Assembly: GCA_040381555.1 (NCBI GenBank)
Contig: JBEIHC010000012.1
Coordinates: 1-44,268 of the forward strand
DNA length: 44,268 bases
Reading direction: 5' to 3'
Source: CANHCC01 sp040381555
GTDB taxonomy: Bacteria > Bacteroidota > Bacteroidia > J057 > RFSG01
A program made the position numbers and the translations under genes. Positions within the stretch are counted from its first letter, which is position 1; every line of letters starts with the position of its first letter. Below the pieces are notes generated by a model. The model had not been told where the DNA came from, ran no database searches, and saw only the letters and a program-made list of their open reading frames with translations. Positions 32,265 to 41,530 of the stretch are shown one piece after another.

Positions 32265-34286
32265 TTATTTCTGAATCATCAAGCGACCAGAGAATGATTT
32301 TCCTTCAGAGCGAACTGTGTATAGATAAAGACCAGCAGAAAGGTTACCCAATTCAGCACGAACTTCATGCTGACCAGCAGCAAACTCACCAGATGCAACA
32401 GTGTGAACTGCTTGACCCATCAGATTAGAAATAACTACTTCTGTTTTACCTGCATTAGATAATTCAAAAGAGAAGTTAACCACTCCAGAAGTAGGATTAG
32501 GATAAACAACAGTGCTGAAAGCGTCTGTCAAAGAAACTACTCCGTTTGAAGGGGCAGAAGTGAAAGGACCTGTAAGTTGATCCATTGCTGTAGATTTACC
32601 ACAAGCACTTTCAAATGCATTACTAGTGACTAAAGAAACAGGAATACCTACCGAACGAATTTCATTCAATCCTGGATCATCTCCATTTTGAAGTTCTGTT
32701 CCTGGCTCTGTATCCCACTGATATGTGATTTCAAGAGTTGAACCTACATTACGAGCAATAGAAGCAAAAACCTCTTCATTACCATTGAAAGTTCCAACGG
32801 CATCATTGGTAACATTCTGAACAGCTGACCAAGTCAAACCTTGATCACTAGAATAAGTTACATGAACATCGCGGTAATTTTGGAACATACCGTTGAAAGT
32901 ACCATCTGTAGTATCTAGCTCATTAATGGCTGTATAAATACAGAAAATATTTCCAGAAGCATCAATACCTGCACTTGGCATAGAGGCCAAGCCAGACAAA
33001 CGATAACGACCACCTAAGCCGGTTGCATCTCCATTAGTAGTACCATCTAACAGATTCAAGAAACCATCGCCATCGCAATCTTCAGCACCACCAATTACAG
33101 TTAATGCAGTTGGATTAGCTTCGGTCCAATGAACGATACCATTAGTTGCTGGGAAGAAGAATGCAGAATCTGCACTTACATCTGGCTTAACGCCGCGTGA
33201 AAGACCATAGAATACATGAACAGCATTGTTATTGTCAATCAAAACTTCTACGGAACCATCGTTGAAAAGAAGAGTATCAGGAATACCATCCTGACCTGGA
33301 GTTGTAGGATCGTTATTCAAATAAACATCAGAAGTTCTGTTATTCATATTGTAATAACCTGCCAATGGGAAAGAATCTATCAAAGTCTTTGTCCAAGTTA
33401 CACCGTAATCAGACGATTTCCAAAGAGCTACATCATCAAAATAACCTCCTAAAACGATTGCTACGAAATTATCTTTAGCATCTAAAGCGTAAGTATCTCC
33501 ACCACCATTCATATACCGTACAGTATCATAACCTGGCAATTGAATATGGTCATCAGCCCAAGTAGAACCTCCGTCAGAAGAACGGGAGAAAAACACGGGG
33601 ATTTTCACTTGAGAAGTCGGATGAGTATATCCTGTATCTTGGTGATTATTCACCACATAAATATTTGTTCCTGAAACTGCAGCGCGTGGCCAAATGGCAC
33701 GGCTGGAGGTAATGGTAGTTGGCATTTCTGTGAAGGTTGTAGAACCCGCAGCTGTATTTTTATAGAAACGCAATCTTTCAGAACCTGTAGCAGGATCATG
33801 TGAAACAACCAATTCACTGCCATCTGTCATTTTGGCAATACAAGGCCATCCAGTTCTTTGCGTTTCAACGCGCGCAGTTGGAGCAGCTCCATAACTACCT
33901 GTGTTGTTACCTGCAAAGTAATTGTAGCCTGTACCACGATCGTTCCATGGATTAGAACTATTGGACATAGTCCAAACGGTAGTAATATTTTGACCACCAA
34001 TTGCATCATGAACCCAATGACGACGAGCTACAGATGCATTAGATTGTAGGTCATAAGAAGAATAACCGGCTAAAACTCCGTGATTCACAGCAGATGTCCT
34101 TAGGGCAGCTCCTGAAGAAGGTGCTTGCCGAACGGTTTCCGACCCATTTAAGGCCATAACTTTAATTTTCGACCCATTTACTTGGGTACTGGTTACAGGC
34201 TGGCTGGGCAGAAAGCGATATTTCGCTGACTGGGCAGTTGCCAAAACCGGGATAATTGCTACTAGGAGTAACAGTACTTTTTTCAT
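32265..34286 (-). CDS. Secreted Asp-box (BNR) repeat protein, T9SS cargo
   Basis: This 673-residue protein has a signal peptide (KKVLLLLVAIIPVLATA). At least three Asp-box motifs of the form SxDxGxTW are visible: SRSSDGGSTWADD, WKSSDYGVTWTKT and VTYSSDQGLTWSAV, as found in sialidase-like beta-propellers. No sialidase active-site arginine triad was identified, so I do not call it a sialidase. The C-terminal domain (VYPNPTSGVVNFSFEL, then GLYLYTVRSEGKSFSGRLMI) is a T9SS type A sorting domain, so the protein should be exported to the cell surface or medium. It is a single-gene unit with a strong terminator. The N-terminal region (about 20-100) resembles nothing I know. Confidence 0.88.
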   Translation of the reverse strand: MKKVLLLLVAIIPVLATAQSAKYRFLPSQPVTSTQVNGSKIKVMALNGSETVRQAPSSGAALRTSAVNHGVLAGYSSYDLQSNASVARRHWVHDAIGGQNITTVWTMSNSSNPWNDRGTGYNYFAGNNTGSYGAAPTARVETQRTGWPCIAKMTDGSELVVSHDPATGSERLRFYKNTAAGSTTFTEMPTTITSSRAIWPRAAVSGTNIYVVNNHQDTGYTHPTSQVKIPVFFSRSSDGGSTWADDHIQLPGYDTVRYMNGGGDTYALDAKDNFVAIVLGGYFDDVALWKSSDYGVTWTKTLIDSFPLAGYYNMNNRTSDVYLNNDPTTPGQDGIPDTLLFNDGSVEVLIDNNNAVHVFYGLSRGVKPDVSADSAFFFPATNGIVHWTEANPTALTVIGGAEDCDGDGFLNLLDGTTNGDATGLGGRYRLSGLASMPSAGIDASGNIFCIYTAINELDTTDGTFNGMFQNYRDVHVTYSSDQGLTWSAVQNVTNDAVGTFNGNEEVFASIARNVGSTLEITYQWDTEPGTELQNGDDPGLNEIRSVGIPVSLVTSNAFESACGKSTAMDQLTGPFTSAPSNGVVSLTDAFSTVVYPNPTSGVVNFSFELSNAGKTEVVISNLMGQAVHTVASGEFAAGQHEVRAELGNLSAGLYLYTVRSEGKSFSGRLMIQK

Positions 34287-34415
34287 AACAAATTAAATCT
34301 TCAATCTTGATCCATCTTAAGTGCTGGATTCATACACCCTCTGTTTTTTGTGAACCGGACTACAGAGTTGCCCGGATTAAAATTAGAAGGAATTTCTCAT
34401 TTTTGAAAATCCTGA

Positions 34416-34649
34416 CTACTTTTTTAGGTTAAAGAATGGTCTGAAATGGGTATCATCTTCCAAAACAATTGTCCGAGTGACTGTTAGAGCATCCCCCTTT
34501 ACATTCTTGACAGTCCCAGGATCAAATTGAATTCTTCCTGTACTGCTATGTATACTGGAATCTAGTTGAACTGCAGGCATTTCATACCCAATTCCTACTC
34601 CAGAGTACCAAGATAACCACATCATTAGTTTCAAAATAAGAAGTGCCAT
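34416..34649 (-). CDS. Small hypothetical protein, uncertain
   Basis: This 77-residue frame lies alone in the 572-bp gap between the Asp-box gene and the first S9 peptidase gene. The N-terminus (ALLILKLMMWLSWYSGVG) is hydrophobic and could be a signal or anchor. The rest (IQFDPGTVKNVKGDALTVTR, then FRPFFNLKK) has a normal protein-like composition, unlike random AT-rich frames. No promoter box or terminator was found, and I know no homologue. The remaining 34287-34415 and 34650-34821 stretches show nothing else I can identify. Confidence 0.4.
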   Translation of the reverse strand: MALLILKLMMWLSWYSGVGIGYEMPAVQLDSSIHSSTGRIQFDPGTVKNVKGDALTVTRTIVLEDDTHFRPFFNLKK

Positions 34650-34821
34650 AACATTAAACTTTAAGTGAGAGTTACATTCGTATTACAATAATACTATTTT
34701 TTTACCGGATAGGTTACTCCACCAATAGGTAAATCATGCAAATGATTACTTAACAATGCCACTTTTTCTGAAAAGAATAACACAACTAAAAAAAATAGAT
34801 AATTGTAAATCAATTAATTAA

Positions 34822-34835
34822 GCCCAAAAATGGGC
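34822..34835 (-). terminator. Weak hairpin after the S9 operon
   Basis: GCCCA pairs with TGGGC around a 4-nt loop on the minus strand, followed by TTAATTAATTG. It lies 24 nt past the stop. The T-tract is poor, so this is a weak candidate. Confidence 0.35.
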
Positions 34836-34858
34836 CTGCGAAAAATTTCTCCATAATC

Positions 34859-36979
34859 CTACTCCAATCCAAAATATCGAGACACAACCCGATGTAAGTG
34901 AGCCCGATCTTTCCCCATTACATTGTGCGCATGACCTGGATAGGACATATAATCCAGTATTATCCCCTTTTTTACCGCATTTTGTTGAAGTAACAGACTA
35001 TGCTGCCACAATACCACATCATCAGAGGTACCATGAATGACCATCAAATCCCCCTTCAACTCACCAATCCGATTCATTAAGTTACTCGCAGCATATCCAT
35101 CAGGATTCTTTTCTGGAGTGTCCATATATCGCTCCGTATACATCACCTCGTACATGCGCCAGTCGCAAACAGGGCCACCGGCAACCCCTTTCCTAAATAA
35201 TCCCGGATGACGGGTCATCAAATTAATTGTCATAAACCCGCCAAAACTCCATCCAAACACATTCAGATTTTTTGAATCGACATAAGACAGTCCTTTTAAA
35301 TAATTTACTCCAATTAATTGATCTTCTGCCTCTTTCTCCCCTAAGTTTCGGAAAGTATATTGCTCGAATTTCTTTCCCCGATTACCACTTCCCCTGTTAT
35401 CCAAAGTAAAAACTATGAAACCTCTTTGAGCCATAGAGTACAACCATAAATCTGCGCCTCCCAACCAAGAATTCGTAACCATCTGAGCATGGGGCCCACC
35501 ATACACATATACGAGTACTGGATAGGTTTTACTGGAATCAAATTTCGTGGGTAATATCATCCGCGCATTTAACGCCACAGAATCCTCGGTGTAAAACTTC
35601 AATAACCGTACCTCACAGGCGTCGTACTTTATCAAAGGATTAGGAGCCTTCAACAATTCCTTTTTACCCTCAGCAGTATAAACGGTAAGCATTCGGGGAA
35701 CTTCCAATGAAGTGAATATATCCAAATAGTCGCCTGTGTTTAAATTAACCTTGGTATAATGGGTGCCTGGTTCTTTCGTCATTTTCTCCATTTTCCCCAA
35801 TTCAATACTGGCTCTATATAAATGCCTACTCATCCCATCTTCCCCACTAGCTTGAAAATAAATCTGGTTTCCATCTGCTGTCACCCCAACTACTTCCAAT
35901 ACATCCCAATCACCTTCTGTGAGTGTTACCAATTCTTTGCCCTCCTCCCAAAGATACAGGTGATTATTCCCTGTCTTTTCACTTTGCCAAATCATTCTTC
36001 TTCCGCTTGGGTCCAGTAGAATTGGTCCATGCTGGGGTTCTACATAAGCTTCATGTTGCTCCTCTAAGATGGTAGACAATAACTCTCCTGTATTGGAATC
36101 ATACTTCTGAAGTTTCAGATGATTTTGGTCCCGATTGAGCACTGCCAAATACACAAAACGCTCATCTGGCGACCAGGTAATATTGGTATAATATTGATCT
36201 GCAGGGCCACTGCTCGCTAGCCAAACTGTTTTTTGTTTCAACACATTCAATATCCCCACCTTTACTTGGTGACTCGTATCTCCAGCCATTGGGTAACGAA
36301 TATTTCTTGTGGTGGCAGGAGTTGAGTTCAAGTCTAATATAGGGTAAGAGGTAACCATGCTTTCATCCATCCTATAAAAAGCCAGCAGATTTCCCTTCGG
36401 TGACCAATAAGTGCCTTTGACGATTCCAAATTCATTGCGATGCACACTTTGTCCATTAACGATGCCCTCTTTCTCATCTTTGCTAACCTGAATTTCTGTA
36501 CCGCGGGTTGAGATAAATAAATTATTTCCTCGAGTAAAAGCGACGGAATAATAAGTGGGTTCAACATCTATATTCTCAGCCTTTGAATCAAAAGTATTTC
36601 TCAGAGAGATTGTTTGTGCGGCCAGATCAAACACCACAATATTCCCCCCAGATTGATACCAGCCAGTTTTTCCTTCTACCCAGTTAAATAGTGGGAAGGA
36701 CCTTACAGAATCTAGCCCCTGTTCCTGATGCAGGGCATTTAATTGATTCAAGGTAAAATGTTTTACCGCTGAATCGGAACCGGAGGAATACAAAAATAAA
36801 TTCTCCCCTTCAACCCAAGTCAGCAGAGTAGTGCCGGGAATCCAAGCTGGCTGACGATAAGTTGCGGGCGCCAGGCTTGTTCGGCCTTTCATCACTACCT
36901 CTTCTGCTGTAATTACTTGAGCCGAAAGACCTGCTTGCAGCAAGCCAAAACAAATAATAAAATAAAATACTTTTCTCAT
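34859..36979 (-). CDS. S9B peptidase, DPP IV / prolyl tripeptidyl peptidase type
   Basis: This 706-residue exported peptidase has a signal peptide (VFYFIICFGLLQAGLSA). The N-terminal beta-propeller contains KGTYWSPKGNLLAFYRMDES, and the C-terminal alpha/beta-hydrolase domain holds the triad: Ser in GWSFGGFM (near 578), Asp in HGTSDDVV (near 652) and His in PGHAHNVMG (near 682). The family cleaves di- or tripeptides after proline from peptide N-termini, usually in the periplasm. The glutamate pair that holds the substrate N-terminus in dipeptidyl peptidase IV is here reduced to one residue (HRNEFG), as I recall for the P. gingivalis tripeptidyl form, which suggests tripeptidyl activity. It follows the other S9 gene by 28 nt. 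Confidence 0.9.
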   Translation of the reverse strand: MRKVFYFIICFGLLQAGLSAQVITAEEVVMKGRTSLAPATYRQPAWIPGTTLLTWVEGENLFLYSSGSDSAVKHFTLNQLNALHQEQGLDSVRSFPLFNWVEGKTGWYQSGGNIVVFDLAAQTISLRNTFDSKAENIDVEPTYYSVAFTRGNNLFISTRGTEIQVSKDEKEGIVNGQSVHRNEFGIVKGTYWSPKGNLLAFYRMDESMVTSYPILDLNSTPATTRNIRYPMAGDTSHQVKVGILNVLKQKTVWLASSGPADQYYTNITWSPDERFVYLAVLNRDQNHLKLQKYDSNTGELLSTILEEQHEAYVEPQHGPILLDPSGRRMIWQSEKTGNNHLYLWEEGKELVTLTEGDWDVLEVVGVTADGNQIYFQASGEDGMSRHLYRASIELGKMEKMTKEPGTHYTKVNLNTGDYLDIFTSLEVPRMLTVYTAEGKKELLKAPNPLIKYDACEVRLLKFYTEDSVALNARMILPTKFDSSKTYPVLVYVYGGPHAQMVTNSWLGGADLWLYSMAQRGFIVFTLDNRGSGNRGKKFEQYTFRNLGEKEAEDQLIGVNYLKGLSYVDSKNLNVFGWSFGGFMTINLMTRHPGLFRKGVAGGPVCDWRMYEVMYTERYMDTPEKNPDGYAASNLMNRIGELKGDLMVIHGTSDDVVLWQHSLLLQQNAVKKGIILDYMSYPGHAHNVMGKDRAHLHRVVSRYFGLE

Positions 36980-37007
36980 TTCCGAATTCTAAACAGGAGT
37001 AAATGAA

Positions 37008-39086
37008 TTATAAAGTTTTTCCGAGCCAATCTAAAAAGACCCGATGCCACAAGACTGAATTCTGAGGCTTAGTTACCCAATGCCCTTCATCCGGGAACCA
37101 TAAAAAGCGACTGGGAATACCCTTTACCTGGGCAATGCTAAAGGCATTCAACCCCTCCGTAACCGGTACTCTAAAATCTCTGTCCCCATGAATCACGAGC
37201 ATTGGGGTATTCCAGTTTCCAACAAATTTATGAGGCGAAAATGCATCATAACTTTTGGGTTTGGGACTATTCCAAAAAGGCCCTTCCATTTCCCTATTAA
37301 CAAAAAATATTTCTTCGGTAGCCCCGTACATACTCTCCAAATTAAACACCCCACAATGAGCGATAAAAGTTTTAAAACGATTCTGATGATTCCCAGCCAA
37401 CCAATAAACTGAATATCCGCCATAACTGGCTCCAACGGCTCCGAGTCTGCTGGCATCCACAAAAGGTAATTTTGCAATAGAATCGGTTGCGGATAAATAA
37501 TCACGAAAAGCTTGACCTCCCCAATCACCGCCAATCTCATCATTCCACGCTTGACCAAAACCTGGTAAACCTCTGCGATTGGGGGCAATGATGATATATC
37601 CTTTCGACGCCATTAGTTGAAAGTTCCATCGATAGGAAAAAAACTGACTCACCTGGCTCTGAGGTCCTCCCTGGCAATATAGTAATGCCGGATACTTTTT
37701 ATTGGGATCAAAATCTGGAGGATAAATAACCCATACCAACATCTGCTTATTATCGGTGGTAGTCACCATTCTTGATTCTACTTTTCCATTTTTTACTCCT
37801 GCCAGATTTTCCTTATTTACATCTGTCAAAGGAATATCTTTTCCACTCGACACATCAATACGATACAACTCTGCCGGGTGAGACATAGAGGTCCTCATCA
37901 CTAGCAGCTCGTTAGCTGAAACTACTTGAGGCCCGGATAAATTATGCATGCCTTTGGTCAGAACGGTTACCTCCGATTGAGTGCTAGTATTATTCAGGGC
38001 AATTTTCGCGATCTGCTCTGTGCCATTCATGGGTACTTGAGCATACAAACAAGATCCATCTTTTGCCCAGGTTAATTTCTCTATGGTCACATCTGTGTTG
38101 GCGGTAAGCTCCCGTATCGACTGATTAGAAAAGGAGTAAAGCATTACTCTATTTTTATCCGCCTCATATCCGGGTGTTTTCATACTAAGCCAAACAATTG
38201 ATTTTCCATCAGGTGAAAAGGAAGGTTCCAAATCATACCCCTTATTGGATTCTGAAAGATTTATCGTCTGCTGAGAATTTAGTCTAAAGAGATAAATATC
38301 GGTATTGGTACTTTGCGCTGAGGCTGTTCCGCCTAATTTTTTACAGGCGTAAGCTATTGCCGTTTCATCAGGACTCCAGCTAGCCTGCTCAAGCCCTCCA
38401 TGGGGCATGGTAGGTGCATGGTAGGGCTGTCCAGCTAATAAATCAACTTCTTGTCCCTGAAGTTTTCCAGAAGAAAGAGCCTGTACAAACAAATGATTAT
38501 AGGTTCCGTCAGACCATTGATCCCAATGCCGCACCATTAATTCATCGTAAATCTCCCCTGTTGCCTTGGGCAAATCCGGATAAATATCTTTAGCTGTTTT
38601 ACCGACTTTTACCTTTCTATAAAACAAAATAAAATTTCCTTTAGGGGAATATTCAAATCCCTCCGCTCCTTCGGCCCAATCTGAAACCTGACGGATATTT
38701 TCACCATTTGGCTCTACTTCATATAAATTCACTTTCCCAGCGATGGTTTTCAGAAACCCAACCCTTGAACCATCAGGACTCCACCTAGGGTTAAATTCAC
38801 TTTCAGCTGTCTGGGTGATTTTTCTAGCAGTACCTGACTCTAAAGAAACAATCCATAAATCTGTATAGCCTTTGTTCTCCTCTAAAGAAAAATTCCTCAA
38901 ACCGAACACCACTTCCTTCCCATTAGGCGAAACTTGATATTCAGTAATTCGATTGAGTTTCCAGAGCAATTCAGGGGTATAAACAGATTGAGCCCTCAAT
39001 TCATTTTCAGAAATCCAGACTGAAAATATCATAATTGCTCCAATAAGGAGACGAAATGTTGTTGAAAAGCAAGTCATAACAATCAA
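37008..39086 (-). CDS. S9 family peptidase, DPP5 / acylaminoacyl-peptidase type
   Basis: This 692-residue protein has a signal peptide (LLIGAIMIFSVWISENELRA). Its N-terminal WD40-like propeller begins WKLNRITEYQVSPNGKEVVF and repeats SPDG-type turns. The C-terminal hydrolase domain has Ser in GASYGGYS (near 554), Asp in HGDRDFRV (near 634) and His in DEGHWV (near 668), so it should be active. The pattern resembles periplasmic dipeptidyl peptidase 5 of P. gingivalis, which acts on non-proline substrates; specificity is not proven. It is first in a two-gene S9 operon and diverges from the ABC exporter genes. The two S9 enzymes likely work together in periplasmic peptide breakdown. Confidence 0.9.
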   Translation of the reverse strand: MIVMTCFSTTFRLLIGAIMIFSVWISENELRAQSVYTPELLWKLNRITEYQVSPNGKEVVFGLRNFSLEENKGYTDLWIVSLESGTARKITQTAESEFNPRWSPDGSRVGFLKTIAGKVNLYEVEPNGENIRQVSDWAEGAEGFEYSPKGNFILFYRKVKVGKTAKDIYPDLPKATGEIYDELMVRHWDQWSDGTYNHLFVQALSSGKLQGQEVDLLAGQPYHAPTMPHGGLEQASWSPDETAIAYACKKLGGTASAQSTNTDIYLFRLNSQQTINLSESNKGYDLEPSFSPDGKSIVWLSMKTPGYEADKNRVMLYSFSNQSIRELTANTDVTIEKLTWAKDGSCLYAQVPMNGTEQIAKIALNNTSTQSEVTVLTKGMHNLSGPQVVSANELLVMRTSMSHPAELYRIDVSSGKDIPLTDVNKENLAGVKNGKVESRMVTTTDNKQMLVWVIYPPDFDPNKKYPALLYCQGGPQSQVSQFFSYRWNFQLMASKGYIIIAPNRRGLPGFGQAWNDEIGGDWGGQAFRDYLSATDSIAKLPFVDASRLGAVGASYGGYSVYWLAGNHQNRFKTFIAHCGVFNLESMYGATEEIFFVNREMEGPFWNSPKPKSYDAFSPHKFVGNWNTPMLVIHGDRDFRVPVTEGLNAFSIAQVKGIPSRFLWFPDEGHWVTKPQNSVLWHRVFLDWLGKTL

Positions 39087-39219
39087 AAATTTAAGACGAA
39101 ATTAGTAGAAATACCCTCACCATTCGCCATTTTACCTATTCGGTTGATTTCTGAGACAAATGGCATTCCCCAAAATAAACCATTTATCACAATTCTCTCC
39201 CATTCAAGCCTCTCCTGTT

Positions 39220-39227
39220 TACCTTTG
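39220..39227 (+). promoter_or_regulatory. Putative -7 element of the ABC exporter operon
   Basis: TACCTTTG matches TAnnTTTG and lies 4 nt before the preferred ATG at 39232. No TTG at the expected spacing. Transcription from here would be leaderless. Confidence 0.4.
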
Positions 39228-39231
39228 TACC

Positions 39232-40152
39232 ATGAATCCAACTGTACCCTCCTTATTTCTGGATATTCAACAGGTAAGTAAACGATATGCGACCAAAACT
39301 GCCGTTGACAATCTCAGTCTTCAAATTCCCCAAGGAATTATCTTTGGCTTACTGGGACCCAACGGAGCCGGAAAGACTTCTCTAATCCGAATGATCACCG
39401 GAATTACAGGTCCTGATGAAGGTCAAATTATATTTCAGGGAAAACCATTTCAGGAAAGTGATCAGCAATTTATCGGGTACATGCCCGAAGAAAGAGGACT
39501 GTACAAAAAAATGAAAATTGGGGAGCAACTGCATTACCTGCTACAACTCAAAGGAATGAGCGGGAAGGAGGCAGAAGTTGCCGCAGATTACTGGCTGTCT
39601 CGAATGGAAATCTCAACTTGGAAAAACCGGAAAGTAGAAGAGTTATCCAAGGGAATGCAACAGAAAATTCAGTTCATTGCAACCATTGCCCACAATCCTC
39701 GCCTGATCATTCTGGATGAACCCTTTTCTGGTTTAGACCCGCTGAATTCAAAACTCGTAGAAGAGGTCATTCATGAGTTGAAAGATAAAGGGGCGACCAT
39801 TTTGTTTTCTACCCATAGAATGGAACAAGTGGAACAACTATGTGATGAAATTGCTCTAATCAATAAAGGGAAAGTTGTTTTGGAGGGCAATGTAAAAGAG
39901 ATTCGCAAAAGACATCGTAAATCCATTTACAACATACAACTGGAGGAAGAGTCCCACTTACCTGAGTTAAGTGGTATGGAAGTAATTGCTCGAAATGGGG
40001 AAGAATATCAGGTCAAATTGTCTGATAATCTCGATTCGAGAACCTTTATCCGGGAGATGAATGAGTCTTGTAGAATTCAGAAAATCGAACTGCACTTACC
40101 TTCACTCAGCGATATTTTTATTGAAGTTGTTAGTAATCAAGCTGCCAAATGA
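39232..40152 (+). CDS. ABC exporter ATP-binding protein
   Basis: From the ATG at 39232 the protein has 306 residues. The upstream in-frame ATG (39160) would add 24 residues with no match to the fold. The nucleotide-binding domain has Walker A GPNGAGKTS (near 43), the ABC signature LSKGMQQK, Walker B LIILDEPFSGLDP and the H-loop STHR. The C-terminal 80 residues are a DUF4162-like regulatory domain typical of NatA-type exporters. The gene overlaps the permease gene by ATGA. The substrate cannot be told; relatives export sodium, drugs or lipids. Confidence 0.92.
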   Translation: MNPTVPSLFLDIQQVSKRYATKTAVDNLSLQIPQGIIFGLLGPNGAGKTSLIRMITGITGPDEGQIIFQGKPFQESDQQFIGYMPEERGLYKKMKIGEQLHYLLQLKGMSGKEAEVAADYWLSRMEISTWKNRKVEELSKGMQQKIQFIATIAHNPRLIILDEPFSGLDPLNSKLVEEVIHELKDKGATILFSTHRMEQVEQLCDEIALINKGKVVLEGNVKEIRKRHRKSIYNIQLEEESHLPELSGMEVIARNGEEYQVKLSDNLDSRTFIREMNESCRIQKIELHLPSLSDIFIEVVSNQAAK

Positions 40153-41489
40153 AAAAAATTCAACTAATAATCATCCGCGAATATTTGATTCGGGTAAAAA
40201 GCAAAACATTTTTACTTTCCACCTTACTTACCCCACTTGCTGTAGTGGCCATAGCCGCGGTAGCCATACTGGCATCTACTTGGAAAGAAGATGAGCAGTT
40301 TGAAATACACCTTCAGGATAAGACAGGCGTTTTCACTCCTATATTAGAAGGCAAAAAGGGAGAACTCACATTTTCCACTCAATTGCCCAAAGGAACTTCC
40401 CTAACTACTTGGCTACAAGAGGATAAAAATAGGGGATATCTCATTATAGATAGTTCCTTCATTCTAGCAGATCAGCCGCGTGCCGAAATCCAATCTTCTG
40501 GAAATATTCCAATCTCCTTAAAATCTACCTTAGAAGATACCCTAACAAAAGTTATCCGAAAAATCAGATTAACAGAATCCGGAATCACCCAAGAGCAAAT
40601 GAAACGGATTACCCAAGAAGTAAAACTTAAAACACTGAAAGTAACAGAAGAGGGTACAGAGAGATCCAGTACCGGAATTGCTGCAATGCTGGGATATGTA
40701 ATGGGTATTCTAATTTACATTTTTATGTTTAGTTATGGAATGATTGTTATGCGTGGAGTAATTGAAGAAAAAACGAATCGAATCGTTGAAGTAATTATTT
40801 CCTCCGTAAGACCATTTCAACTTATGATTGGAAAAATCCTAGCAATAGCCGCGGTTGGACTCACTCAATTCTTGATATGGATTATCTTACTGGTAGGAAT
40901 AAGTGCGATTGCTATGCCAATGATTTCTGGTGACATTCAGGCTACCCAAAATGTACAGGGAGAATTGCAAAACATGCAAGGAATGCAAGGAATGCAGGAA
41001 ATGCAGGACAATCTTCCAACCGAAGACCAGAATCAAATGGCGGAAGAAATTACTGCCGGTATTCGTCAGTTTGATTTCAGCTTAATCTTCTATTTCATTT
41101 TTTACTTCTTAGGCGGATACCTACTATATGGCTCCCTTTTCGCTGCCGTTGGTTCCGCAGTGGATCAAGAAAGTGATGCACAACAGCTGGTTTGGCCCAT
41201 CACGATTCCTTTAATAATTCCAATGATGCTTTTAGGAACCATTCTGCAACAGCCGGATGGCAGTGTCGCTGTGTTCTGCTCCATCTTTCCATTTTTCTCC
41301 CCTGTTTGTATGATGGTAAGGCTCGCGAGTATCCAAGTGCCTTGGTATGAAATAGTAGCGTCTATGGTTTCGCTTATCGTAACATTCCTGATTGTCATCT
41401 GGCTCGCAGGGAGAATTTATCGGACGGGTATTTTCATGTATGGCAAGAAACCGTCTATTAAAGAGGTCATCCGTTGGGTTTTTTCCTGA
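40149..41489 (+). CDS. ABC-2 type permease with Met/Gln-rich insertion
   Basis: This 446-residue protein is the membrane partner of the preceding ATPase, of the NatB/ABC-2 type. A first membrane helix (LLSTLLTPLAVVAIAAVAIL) is followed by a periplasmic domain of about 125 residues. Five or so further helices follow (for example IAAMLGYVMGILIYIFMFSY, ILAIAAVGLTQFLIWIILLV, FDFSLIFYFIFYFLGGYLLY). Between two helices (about residues 268-300) lies an unusual run rich in Met and Gln (NMQGMQGMQEMQDN) followed by an acidic stretch. It ends in a basic cytoplasmic tail. The vWA gene begins about 40 nt downstream. Confidence 0.9.
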   Translation: MKKIQLIIIREYLIRVKSKTFLLSTLLTPLAVVAIAAVAILASTWKEDEQFEIHLQDKTGVFTPILEGKKGELTFSTQLPKGTSLTTWLQEDKNRGYLIIDSSFILADQPRAEIQSSGNIPISLKSTLEDTLTKVIRKIRLTESGITQEQMKRITQEVKLKTLKVTEEGTERSSTGIAAMLGYVMGILIYIFMFSYGMIVMRGVIEEKTNRIVEVIISSVRPFQLMIGKILAIAAVGLTQFLIWIILLVGISAIAMPMISGDIQATQNVQGELQNMQGMQGMQEMQDNLPTEDQNQMAEEITAGIRQFDFSLIFYFIFYFLGGYLLYGSLFAAVGSAVDQESDAQQLVWPITIPLIIPMMLLGTILQQPDGSVAVFCSIFPFFSPVCMMVRLASIQVPWYEIVASMVSLIVTFLIVIWLAGRIYRTGIFMYGKKPSIKEVIRWVFS

Positions 41490-41530
41490 ATAACTCTATT
41501 CATTTAGAAAATTTCTTCTTAATTTTAAGT

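Noticed and set aside
32265..34286. Calling the Asp-box protein a sialidase
   Set aside because: Asp-boxes alone are structural; no catalytic arginine triad or other active-site pattern was found.
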